A stretch of DNA of 64,000 bases, taken from Marvania coccoides. Lineage: Eukaryota; Chlorophyta; Trebouxiophyceae; Chlorellales; Chlorellaceae. Below the pieces are notes generated by a model. It was not told the DNA's origin. It saw only the letters and a list, made by a program, of their open reading frames with translations, and ran no database searches. The position numbers and the translations under genes were made by a program. Each line of letters starts with the position of its first letter. The first letter of the stretch is position 1. Positions 1-9,765 of this stretch are shown here, one piece after another. The stretch spans positions 434,001 to 498,000 of the forward strand of contig OY978105.1 of assembly GCA_963854735.1 (NCBI GenBank). Direction: 5' to 3'.

Positions 1-544
1 GAGGAGCAGCCACTCTGTGACGATGACGCTGAGGCGCTGGAAGCGGATGGTGCCGGGGCTGGCATAGTCCAGGTTGTTGGGGTCCTGCGGTGAGGGAGAA
101 AGACAGGGCAATTAGAAGTTTTTTTGTTTTTAGGGGGGGAGATGGAGCAAAAGAGAGGCAAATAGATGGATTGATAGATAAGCACAGCAGTGGTGCCCTT
201 CTGATCTGTGTGGATGAGGAGTGGCAGCAGAGAATTTGTGTATGGAAGAAAGGAGGAAATAAAGGAGGAGAGTAAAGGAAGAAACGCACCAGCATCGCTG
301 GGTCGAACAGCCGGGCGGCGTGCGACAGAGCCCACTCCATGCCAGCGAAGAGGGGCGGATAATCCAAGGTCCAGGGGGAGGGGGAGGCCCCGTCCGAGTA
401 CCACTCCCGCCAGGGCTTGCTCCCAGTGATGGCCAGCCAGTTTCGATGAACCTCAAAGTCTGTGGAGCGGTAGGAAGGGAAGAGGAGGACCTTCAGGCCG
501 GTGGTGATGAGCACGATGGCCAGCGCTACCCGATCGAACGCCAT
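1..544 (-). CDS. ALG8: ALG8-type dolichyl-P-glucose alpha-1,3-glucosyltransferase, 5' end (runs off the window edge)
   Basis: Exons 544-290 and 84-1 give the first 113 residues; the rest lies outside the window. The protein adds the second glucose to the lipid-linked oligosaccharide in the ER lumen before N-glycosylation. What is seen: a first hydrophobic segment (residues about 6-24), then the ALG6/ALG8 signature [14 protein letters not shown] (residues 27-40) and [13 protein letters not shown] (59-71), followed in exon 2 by [16 protein letters not shown]. The LDY after DPNN and the FQR motif fit ALG8 better than ALG6. The intron is GT-AG, phase 0. The start is the only ATG that precedes the first membrane segment. 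It is divergent to UPF3, with 300 bp between the start codons. Confidence 0.9.
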   Translation of the reverse strand, partial: MAFDRVALAIVLITTGLKVLLFPSYRSTDFEVHRNWLAITGSKPWREWYSDGASPSPWTLDYPPLFAGMEWALSHAARLFDPAMLVRFFLYSPPLFPPFFHTQILCCHSSSTQIRRAPLLCLSINPSICLSFAPSPPLKTKKLLIALSFSLTAGPQQPGLCQPRHHPLPAPQRHRHRVAAP

Positions 545-844
545 TCTGGGTGTCGTGGGTGGGTGTCAATGGTCCATGAGAGGGGCAAGAGGGGCGTAGA
601 GCGGTGGATGTTGCTGGATGGCTTTTTGATCTTGACTGGTTTGACTGGGTGCCAGGGTGTCCAGCGGGGGTTGAGGGGCTGGAGCGGGAGGCTAAATCAT
701 GATAACGGGGATGCAGAAAATGCGTAATGAAGAGGTGGTCATCGCAAAGATCGGAAAGCTGCCGCGAGTTTTTGAACGAAAAAGAATGGTAATTTTGGCT
801 CTAAAATGCCTGCCGCACAATAACAAATTAATTTTTGGAATGGA
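545..844. promoter_or_regulatory. ALG8/UPF3 divergent intergenic region
   Basis: This 300-bp gap separates two start codons facing away from each other, so it must hold both promoters. I see no convincing TATA box or repeated motif; it is partly GT-rich on the + strand. Confidence 0.5.
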
Positions 845-2204
845 ATGTCGCAGGAAGATCGCACCAAGGTAGTGGTGCGGCTGCTGCCCCCCTCCTTAAC
901 TGAGGAGGCCTTCAAGGATGTGATCTCAAACTGGCTGGAGGCTACCAATTGGTTCTCTTATTGGAAGGGCAAACCCACGTGAGTGACTCACACCATCACT
1001 ATATCCCATCATTAACAATTGCCCAGCCATCGCGCGTCCCCCCAATCAAAAATTAAATTATTATTATTATTTTTGCAGCGCTCCCGTGCTCAACCACTCC
1101 CGCGCCTACCTCAACTTCAAAGACCCTGCCGATGTATACCGCTTCAAGGCGGCCTTCGATGGCCACGCCTTCCTCAACGAGCGGGGGACCTCGTTCCGCT
1201 GCTCAGTGGAATTCGCCCCCAACCAGCGAATCCCTAAAGGCAGGGGGAAGCGCGACATCCGCGAGGGCACCGTGGAAGAAGATGCAGACTACAAGGAGTT
1301 CGTGAAGCAGCTGGAAGAGGGTCCTCAAGCCCGCCCCAGCGCCGAAGCGCAGCTTCAGGCCCGGGAGGCGGCGGCGGCCGCAGCAGGCAGCGGCGACGCC
1401 AAAAAGGGCGCAACGCAAACCGCGTTGATGGTGTACTTGAAGGAGAAGCATGCGAAGAAAGCGAAGCGGATGGCGAAGCTGAAGGGGCCCCCCAAAGGCA
1501 AAATTGTCATCGCCGTGGGGGGAGGGGCCGCCGGCGGTGAAAAAACAGCGGGAAAAGGCGGAAAGAAGGGCAAAAAGGGCAAGGCAAGTGCAGGGGAAGA
1601 GGCGGGAGGCGCGGAGCCTAAAGTCAAGGAGAAGAGATCGAGGAGGAGGGGTGAAAAAGGAGCGGCAGCAGCGGCAGCAGCAGCAGGCGGCGACGGCAGT
1701 GCTGGACCTTCTTCTTCTGGCGCGCCTTCTGGAGGTGCTAAACGAGGCGGAAAAGGGCGCGGCACAAAGGCACAGGATAAGCCTCCGCCTGCGGCGGCTC
1801 CAAAGATTTTGCAGCGCCCTGCGGGAGCGACGGGGCCGGAACCTTCAGCTGCCTCTGCCAGGACGGTCACCATCCCCAAGCCTGCCCCTGCCAACGGCCC
1901 TCCCTCTGGACTGGGCTCTTCTTCCACTGCTACCGGTGCTGCAAATGCCGGAAAACACAGCGGCGGCGGCGGCGGAGGGAGGGGTTCTGGTTCTCAGCCG
2001 AAGCGCGGGGGAGGTGGCGGGCGGAGGGGCAGGGGCCGTGGTGGGGGCCGTGGTGGAGGATCGGAGGCCAATGGCAGCAGCGGCGGCGGTGGAGAGTTGA
2101 ATCCTACTTCTAGCAAGGCTGCTCCTGTCAAAGTGGTGCCCATCGTCATACGCAAGCAGAAGGCCTCGAATCCAGGAGGTGGCAGCAACTCGGCAGCTGG
2201 CTAA
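845..2204 (+). CDS. UPF3: UPF3 nonsense-mediated decay factor
   Basis: Exons 845-978 and 1079-2204 encode 419 residues. UPF3 bridges the exon junction complex to UPF2 in nonsense-mediated mRNA decay. The N-terminal 130 or so residues match the Smg4/UPF3 RNP-like domain: TKVVVRLLPPSLTEEAF at the start, then NWFSYWKGKPTAPVLNHSRA and the strand segment RAYLNFKDPADVYRFKAAFDGH, with VEFAPNQRIPK closing the domain. From about residue 180 on the protein is Lys/Ala/Gly-rich low complexity with RGG-like stretches (GRGGGRGGG). The intron is GT-AG, phase 2. I do not recognise the C-terminal EJC-binding motif of animal UPF3B, so that contact may be absent or diverged. It is convergent with the RUS gene. 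Confidence 0.9.
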
Positions 2205-2818
2205 TGGGCTTTCTAAACCGGGTATAAACTCATTTGAGTTTTTTTCCGCTTGAGGTGTCGAATTTTGTGGTGGGCGCCTCCGGAGCGCTCTTTCAGCTGC
2301 AGAGAAGCGCCTTGTGGGGCAGGGAGAGACGCCTCCGTGCAGTCTAATTGCGACATTCGCAGCAGCAACAGCAACAGCTGCTGCCTCTTCTCTCTCACCT
2401 CCGTGTGCCGTTCTTATTGAAACATCATTTGGTTCGGCTCTGACTGGGATTCAGCAGCAGCTGGGCCGGAGCATTTATGACCTTTGTGCAGAATACCAGC
2501 GAAACCTCCCTAAAGAATGGCGGTGGGTGGATGAAAGAACGAAAGAAAATCTTAGGTTTCTTTCCTTTGCATCTCATTGTAAGATGAGAATTTACAATCA
2601 CTTCAAGTCTTGCCGTATGTCTACCTATAAACAATGTTATGGCTGAGAAAACGAACTCTCTCTCTCTCTCCTACACAATTTGAAAAACATCCAATTCTTG
2701 AGTTCCTACCGCCCTCCTTCCGCGCACAGCGACCTTCCTACTTTTTTCGCTCTATCCCTAAATAGTAAAGGGTCAATTCCATCAACGCAATTTGTCACAG
2801 CAACATGGCAACAAACCT
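2205..2818. other. convergent 3' region between UPF3 and the RUS gene
   Basis: 614 bp shared by the two 3' ends. It contains a (CT)n run near 2655-2674 and short AT-rich stretches. An ORF of 110 codons across 2314-2646 has no recognisable content. No gene seen. Confidence 0.6.
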
Positions 2819-4977
2819 TCACGCCATTTCCGCAAAGTAGCGCCTCTCAGCGCTGCTCAACATAAACGGGGACACCTGCCACCCCGCTGCCTCTAAATCC
2901 CGCACAAACGCCTGCACCTCCTTTTTCGCCGCAGCTGCCGCGTTCTCTTCATCCCCGCCGCTCACAAACACCGCTCGCTTTCCCCCGCTGCCGCCGCTCT
3001 GCCCGTTAGAACTCGCTGCCGTCTGCCGCAGATGCGCCGCACGCAGCACGACCTCGATCACGTCATCCGCAGTCGCATCTGCCCGCAGCGCCGCCCGTAT
3101 TCCTCCTTTCTTCCTCCTTTCTTTCCCTTCCAGCACCGCAAACGCATACCGCTGATGCTGATTTCTTCTGCTTCCCCCCTGCTCCCCTACAAACTTCCGC
3201 ACCTCCTCCTCGCTGCGCAGAACCTCTTCCAGCGCGCCAATGGTCAGCGGCAGCGGTCCCAAGTCAGCCTCGGGAGGCACCACGAGCCTCTCCTGTGCGC
3301 TCACCTCCAGCGGGGACGGCGCTTTCTTTTTGGCCAACCACAGCCCGGCGATGATTTCCGCGCGCTCCTTGTTGAGGGTACGCAGGTGAATGGAGCGCAG
3401 CTCGTTGTGGATGGCGAAAATGTCGCCGCCTGCCAGCCAGGGCAGGGCCAGCAGTGGGAGGCGGCGGCGTGCGGCGTCACTGTGCCTGGCGCAGAGCGCG
3501 CTGAGCCCCACGGCCAGAGCCAGACCCACGGTGTCCACCGCCATCTGCTGCGCTTGCGATTTGGCGGAGATGTCTGCCAGGTTCTCAGAGAGGGCGAAGG
3601 AGCGATGGAATGCTGGCTGCAATCATGGAAAAAGAAGAAAAAAACGCTTCGGGTTAAAGGGAGTGAGAACGAGCGTCAATACCACACGTTTGCTTCTCAT
3701 CAGCATACAAGAATACTTGAACCAGCTTAACCGAATGCTTGGAGAGAGAGGTGAGGAAAATAAGTTCCGTCCGTTGCTGATAATCATATTTACGTTGCCA
3801 AAAATGTGCGCCTTGCCTGGGTTGAGATGTAGGTAGTCAGCCCCACCGATTTCCCCACGTTGGCCAGCGCCGCCATGACCAGAAAGTGCTGCGGGAAGAG
3901 CGGGGTGAGGTAATCCAGGGAGAGAGCGCCAGCATACAGCAAGGAGCTGCTGAAGCGGAAACGCTGCAAAACGAAAAGAAACAAGCCAGCGCTGAGAAAG
4001 AGAAGCTCAATCAAGAGAAGCAGAGACTTGTTGGAGGACTGCCACTGATTTTTAAATTAAGGAGCGCAGTTTACTTTTGAATCTTTCTTTTCCTGTTGAC
4101 AGTTGCCCTCTTCCTCAAGAAGCTGATTTGATGATTTCTCACCTTGAGGTCGGAATCGAAGGACTCGCCGAAGCGCGTGGCCACCGTCAGCCTCCCCAGC
4201 CTCCCCAGCCCGTCCTTCAGCACCCAGTTTATGGCGGCAGCGGCCGGCAGCGTTCGCTTTGCCCCCACCCCTACTGCGAGGAGCAGGCTCTGGGTGGCAA
4301 ACACAGAGGCCATGGAAGAGAACAGCCGATGCACCGCCCGCCACTGGCACCACTTCCAGTAGTCTGAGCGCACAAAATGAAAGTAGAAACACCACATCAA
4401 TTTAAATCGTTTATTTATTTCGTTTATTCTTCTTTATTTTTAGGCATTATGACATTAAAAATGGAATGTATTTGATTGGGGGTTGGTGGTTGGGGGTTGT
4501 TTCACCTGGGGTTACGCCGTCGGGGCTGGGGAAGAATGCATCTCGCAGGTCCCTCGTGCACTTTGCTGCTGCGGCGTGAATAGCGCCCACCGATGGCACT
4601 CTCAGAGCGCCAGGATACGAAGATTTCAGCGCTTCCTGCACGGAGTCCATGTCCCGAGGGTCTACTGCCACCAAGCGGTGCCCATCCCACAGATATTGGC
4701 GAGAGTGGGGGCCTCTGGCGGTGCCAAAAGGGAGGACGATGGTGGCTGCATGCGGCGGCGATGTTATTTGAGAGGTGATTGAGGGGTTTGATGGCTGGGC
4801 GAGCTGCGTTTGCGCGGCTCGAGATGAAATTGAGGCTGTGATCGAGGGCAGGGTGGTTTCTGAGGGTCGAGTAGGGCTCAGAAGCCGGCGGCGGCGAGGG
4901 CAGCGGCGGTCTTGGGAGTCGACTGGAGTGAATTCGAAGTGCAGGGCGGTCAGATCAAATGCAATGATGTCTCCCAT
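2819..4977 (-). CDS. RUS (root UVB sensitive, DUF647) family protein
   Basis: Four exons (4977-4506, 4363-4143, 3963-3817, 3616-2819) encode 545 residues. RUS proteins are plant/algal DUF647 proteins; individual members are linked to UV-B sensing, auxin transport and vitamin B6 homeostasis, and their biochemical role is not settled. Family landmarks seen: the start of the domain at VTPDYWKWCQWRAVHRLFSS spanning the first intron, MASVFATQSLLLAVGVG, INWVLKDGLGRLGRL, and MAALANVGKSVGLTTYIST in exon 3. The C-terminal third (exon 4) carries IIAGLWLAKKKAPSPLEV and ends in a variable tail. Introns 1 and 2 are GT-AG; intron 3 must use a GC donor (CAG|GCAAGG), because no GT donor nearby keeps the frame. 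Start at the ATG of MGDIIAFDL. It is divergent to the thioesterase. Confidence 0.9.
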
Positions 4978-5391
4978 CAGTTCTGAATGGAGTTAATAAG
5001 GAAAACAATGCATTTGGGGCTAGTCGAGTTCTAAAATCATTGCTGTTTGGCCATGATGGAAGGAGAAAAAGAGGGCTGGAGGCGCTCATTCAAACATAAC
5101 GGAATCAAATTTTATACAATCGCATTCGAAATCGGCAGGGCCCTCTTTCCGAAAGTCGCAGCAGCCCGTGGCAGAAATGATCCACTTTTTTGAATTTCGG
5201 GAGGAGATAATATTTTTAAAAAATCATATAAATAGAAAACATACCATAACGCATCAAGTGGGCCAGGGTACGGCAGCTGAACAGGGCGGAGGGAAAAATT
5301 CAATCACAAAAATTAATTTGTTTCCCTTCCCCTCTGCAAAATACCCCCCTTATCCACTCTCCGTTCCCGAGACACCCGTATTTGCTTCTCA
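4978..5391. promoter_or_regulatory. RUS/thioesterase divergent intergenic region
   Basis: 414 bp between opposing start codons. It is AT-rich around 5200-5330, including an A/T-rich run near 5213-5240. No specific element recognised. Confidence 0.45.
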
Positions 5392-6018
5392 ATGGGTTCG
5401 CCTCAAGCAGCAGCGGCCTTCCTCAAGGCCTCCACATCTCGGGAGAAGGCCGGCGAGCCTGAAACCTTTGACACCACCTCGCTGACGGGCATCTACGACA
5501 TTCGCGCCGAGCGGGGACGCCTCACCTGCCTGCTCCCCGTCAAACCGCGCGTGCAGAACCGCAATGGCGTTTTACACGGCGGGGCTATTGCAACGCTCAT
5601 CGACGTTGTAGGAACCGCAGCGCTGCTCACCGTGGGCCGCCGGGGCGGCGTGTCCCTGAACATCAACTCCAACTATCTCTCTCCGATGCCCGGCGGCGGT
5701 ACAGTCCTAATAGACGCCAAGGTAAGAATTTTCCAGCTTTTCTTTTCTAGCTGCTAATAGAATGCTGCTGTTTTCAACCCAAATGACCAGTATTTTGTAC
5801 TGTTATTTTGAAATGTATTATTATTCAAATTTTGCGCATAGGTGGTGCGCGTGGGACGCAGCATTGCCACCATTTCAGTGGAGCTGAAAGACTACGATAC
5901 CAGTAAACTCGTTGCTCAAGGGACGCACGTCAAGTTTGTGAGCGAGTCGGAACCCGACTTGGGGAACCTCGCGCAGCTGCTGCCGGGGCCGCCGCCCCCG
6001 CCACGGTCGAAGCTGTAA
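5392..6018 (+). CDS. hotdog-fold acyl-CoA thioesterase (PaaI/ACOT13 type)
   Basis: Exons 5392-5721 and 5842-6018 encode 168 residues, the normal size for a single-domain hotdog thioesterase. These enzymes hydrolyse acyl-CoA thioesters. The diagnostic segment is NRNGVLHGGAIATLIDVVGTAA (given here in parts: NGVLHGG, then ATLIDVVGTAA), where the HGG loop and the acidic residue in the following helix form the active site. SLNINSNYLSPMPGG and VVRVGRSIATISVELKDYD follow as the paired strands. The intron is GT-AG, phase 0. There is no obvious targeting peptide. The physiological substrate cannot be read from sequence. It ends in a Pro-rich tail. Confidence 0.88.
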
Positions 6019-6536
6019 AATGAAGGTGGGGGAGCAAGCGTTTGCTTGTAGCACTCAAGCTGGCCCATGCGTGCCATGAGAACGGAGGATAACAACGATT
6101 TTTCTTCGAATGCTATTTTAAATAACGAATCATACATTTTTGTATAACAGCCGTACGTAAATTGGAATTTGAATATTTTTGTAAGTCTGGCGGCAGAGTA
6201 AATTTGATACAACGAAACGGGAGGGATGGGCATGGACGCGCATCTGGGCTCTCCCTGCACGTGGGTCTCTCTCATCCGCTCCCCCTGAGTGCATGCATCC
6301 TCATTCGGACGTGCCCATGCACAGCCCATCCTTGAAATTGGTCAATGCGCCCTGACATCTATCTGGAACCTCTTGCGTTCATATCAAGCCAATCTAATTG
6401 CAGTTAAGTCGTAGTTCATTGCACATAGCTTTGCAGTATAGGGGTGGATTTCTCTCTTCATATTTCTACATATAAAAATACGATCTTGAGCCCAAGCCTG
6501 CACACACAGCAAAGAGCCCGAGATGAAGCGCCGAGC
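6019..6536. other. intergenic region between thioesterase and S-acyltransferase
   Basis: 518 bp between two genes on the same strand. An open frame on the minus strand (5916-6329) overlaps the thioesterase 3' end and has no family content. No RNA gene or repeat seen. Confidence 0.5.
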
Positions 6537-8173
6537 ATGAGCGTGATTCGCCTTGTGCGAAAAACGAACCCGCGGAACACGCTCAGGGCTTCTTTCGCAC
6601 GTTTAGCCACAAAAGATCACCTCTCAGCAATGGACGTCACCAACTTGAACGTGTTCGTCTGGTGCAAATGGCTACGGCACCTCGGACGACTCATGATGCT
6701 GTGCATCGTGGGATCGATGATCGCGTTGGTAGCCTACTCGACTCTAGAGGCCGCCTTGGTGCCTGGCGTTCAATCCGACAGCCCTGGCCTTCAAGCCCTC
6801 TACATCATTCTCACCATCGTCTTCTGCGCCGTGGTAAGCAATCTAGCAACTCCACTCTCACTAAACCCTCAATTCAGCATTATAAGACCCTTCGACGCGC
6901 CAATAACTGCACCGCCCACATCTGCTCTAGTTTTCTCAAATTTATTTCTTGTCCTCAAATTTCACGCACTTGCAGGTGTCCATGGTTGTTTGGACCTACA
7001 TGGCCACCATGTTGGCAGATCCAGGGGGCGTGCCTCCCGGCTGGCACCCTTTTTCCGCTGCTGAACTCTCAGTCGACGCTTTGGAAGCCGGCGGAGCCCC
7101 CCCCGCCTTCCTGCTGGACCCCCCTGCAGCGGAGAGACTAGCGCAGCTGTGTCAGGACCCCAGCTTCACCTCTGTAAACCCCGTGGGCAGCGAGGAGGAG
7201 GCTGCAAGGGCGATTATGGAGCGGCCCCGCTGGTGCAAGAAATGTCGCTCTTGGAAGGCCCCCCGGGCGCACCACTGCTCCGTGACGCGGCGGTGCGTGC
7301 TGAAGATGGACCACTACTGCGTGTGGGTGGCTACCACTGTGGGGCTGTTAAATTACAAGCAGTTTGTGTTGTTTTTGTGCTGGGGGTTTGTCGGGTGCCT
7401 CATGAGGTGAGAGAAGGCCTTGATTTCAAAGCTTAAATCGCGTATTTGTTTGTAATGAACGAGTGTTTCTTGTGTGTGTAGATTGAATGAATCATCATCA
7501 TGTGTAGATTGAATGAAAATGGCGATCAATTACGCGTTTTTATGCCTCTCGTTGGTGTCAAAGTTCCCACCTTGTTTCTCTCACGGCAGATTTACTCACA
7601 GTTGCTGCTCTTTTTATTTTATTTTGCAGTGCCGCGCTGCTGCTGAAGCCTTGCATCGCGCTATTTTCCACAGGGGACCCTGATCTGCGCCCCATGCTCA
7701 CCTCCTTCCTCGCGTTGGTCTTCACCGCCGCCTTCGTCTTGGCGCTGGCCGGTTTCGTCATCATGCACCTGCGCTTGATCGCTATTAACCAAACGACGAT
7801 AGAAGCATATGAAAAGAAACCCCTCAAGTGAGTCGAGACGTTATTTTGCACAGCATATTTTTTTGGCCCCGTTTTGTTATAATAATTGTTTAATGTTATT
7901 ATTGTTTTTGCGTGCAGGCCATGGCCCTATGACCGCGGCAGCGCGGCCGCCAACTTCGCAGATGTGTTTGGGGAGAAGCGGTGGCAGTGGTGCTTGCCGA
8001 TAGTGGGGCATGACCACCGGCGCCGGCTTCTGTCTCAGAATCTAGACGTTGAGGTGCCACTGCCTCAAGGGTGGGGTGCAGAGGTGGACAGAAGTGCCAC
8101 GCCGCACCACCGAGACACCAGCGGGTCGCTGGAGATAGAAAGCAGCCTGGAATTGTTAGAACGAACCCTCTAA
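6537..8173 (+). CDS. DHHC-family protein S-acyltransferase with a DHYC motif
   Basis: Exons 6537-6833, 6976-7406, 7630-7827, 7918-8173 encode 393 residues. It should palmitoylate cysteines of membrane-associated proteins. Two membrane segments lie near residues 50-70 and 80-105, the Cys-rich domain near 185-225, then two more hydrophobic segments; [11 protein letters not shown] is the TTxE motif, and ANFADVFG the downstream NxxxVFG element. The domain reads [34 protein letters not shown]: the catalytic Cys and first His are present, but three of the four ligands of the second zinc site are replaced (Cys to Thr, His to Tyr, Cys to Thr). It resembles the plant PAT13/14 group. An upstream in-frame ATG exists at 6444; ATG 6630 (MDVTNLNVF) is a third candidate start. 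Confidence 0.9.
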
Positions 8174-8321
8174 GAGCCCAATGAATGAAGAAACATATTG
8201 CCGCTGCAACTGTAAAACATAATGATGATGTTGAAAGGGTAGCGTATGTTACATGGACGTCAGGATCTTCATTAAGTTTATTGTCTACATTGAACAGCGC
8301 CGTGAAAATTGAGGAGCTAAC

Positions 8322-8714
8322 TCAGTCTGTGCTGCCCCACATGTCGCGCTTCGGCCGCCCCGCCCTGGTGTCCACCTCGTTGAACTCCTTCACCCTGCAA
8401 GCATTGTAAGGGATGCCGCGGATCAGCTAGCGTCTTTCAGGGTGGAAATGGATGCAGCAAGGGCTGATAAACGAGAGAAAAACTCACGCAAAAGTGTAGA
8501 TCATGTAAGGCACCAGACCGGCGAACACGGCGATATTGGTCAGCGTGCGGCCGTCCCATCTGAACTCCCGCTCGATGTTTTCTCGCCTGGCACCCGCCTC
8601 CTCGATCCACTTGTTGGTTTTGACGGGGAGGTCCCCCGCAAGACGTTTCTGCTGGTGCTGCGAGCCGATGCGGGCTACTGCCCGTTGCGCTGCTCGCCGC
8701 AATGCAAAAGACAT
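8322..8714 (-). CDS. mitochondrial complex I subunit NDUFB4 / B15
   Basis: Exons 8714-8488 and 8394-8322 encode 99 residues. The protein is an accessory membrane-arm subunit of respiratory complex I. It carries the plant B15 pattern: NKWIEEAGARRENIEREFRW, one membrane helix (TNIAVFAGLVPYMIYTFA), then VKEFNEVDTRAGRPKRDMW. The N-terminal 25 or so residues are rich in Arg and Ala with few acids, as in a mitochondrial presequence. The GT-AG intron (phase 2) interrupts at the end of the membrane helix. The start is the ATG of MSFALRR; a TTG two codons upstream is not used. The C-terminal part after AGRP is short, as in plants. Confidence 0.88.
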
Positions 8715-9765
8715 TTCCAAAAGCGTGTGCTTGTAGGCCGATGCGCGCCGGGTACTTCGTTCAAAAAGGCGAAAACACCCTGCTCGAAATTAAATGAAAA
8801 TAAAATAAAATGAACCGGCGACACGTGCAGACTCTTCGTCAACGTGCGATAACTGGTGTATTATTAAATGTGTATTTTAACGTTGTCGGGCAGAGAGACA
8901 ACCCTTTGCTTGAAACCCTTTGCTTGAAGGTACATATACTTGTACATCGGAGCAGCTGACTTTAATAACCTGCTTCTCCAGAAAGCAAAGCCTTTTTCCA
9001 TTTGAAACACTAGAGAACAGAGGATAATATCACGGTTCCACACGACAACTGGGAGCTATTTCTCTCACACGTAGGACGACCATGGACGCCCGGCTGAGCT
9101 TTATAGCAGGAATCATTCCCTGCTGCTTGGAAAGCGAAACAGACAGATACGAATGGGGCACTGCTCCTCCAGAAAGAGGGAGGGTAATTCTTTCTTCCTT
9201 TAAAAAGAAAGCCCCCAAAGGGGATGACTGAAGGGCGAACGGCGGCAGGACGGGTAGGGGTCTGGGATTTACAAGGGGGGATAAAGCGCCCTTCAAAAAT
9301 GCTAAAAATTCTAACTGGGTTGTTTTGATAAAGAACAAATGGAGGATGTCTTAAATTCTTGAGTTTGAGTGTCTTTAAACTCGTGAAGCGCCGTCAACGC
9401 CGGTTTCCAGCTGCAGCGCCGCCGCCGCCCGTTGAACGCCAGCCTTTGCTCCCCAAATCGCCAACAGCAGCTCTTTCCCTGCACCAAGAAATAAGGAAAA
9501 GCTCAGTCTTCCTTCCCCAACCACACTTTTTTTTCTTTTTCCGCAGCCTTTCTTTCAAAAAGCATCTATTACCTTCGCCCTCTTTTTTTTGTAATATCGC
9601 GAGAGAGTATTTCAGATCTTCAAACTTTTATTAATTTTTTTGGCCTTTTTCACACGTTCTCGCCCTTTTGGTCCATAATAATACTTGGACAGGCGAGAAA
9701 ACGGTGTTCTTGGCTCTCTTCATCAATTCTGCTGTCAGTCCAACCAATTATAGTTCGTCTTCAAT
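8715..9765. promoter_or_regulatory. large divergent intergenic region, NDUFB4 / phosphate transporter
   Basis: 1,051 bp between opposing start codons. A 14-bp unit (accctttgcttgaa) is tandemly doubled near 8900-8928. A pyrimidine-rich stretch runs 9400-9600. No ORF with family content on either strand. The length would suit regulated expression of the phosphate transporter, but I see no certain operator. Confidence 0.4.

Noticed and set aside
1504..2100. 198-codon alternative frame within UPF3
   Set aside because: Shadow of the Lys/Ala/Gly-rich UPF3 tail in another frame.
8715..8720. TTG start two codons upstream of the NDUFB4 ATG
   Set aside because: Nuclear genes of this kind start at ATG; MSFALRR already gives a good presequence.
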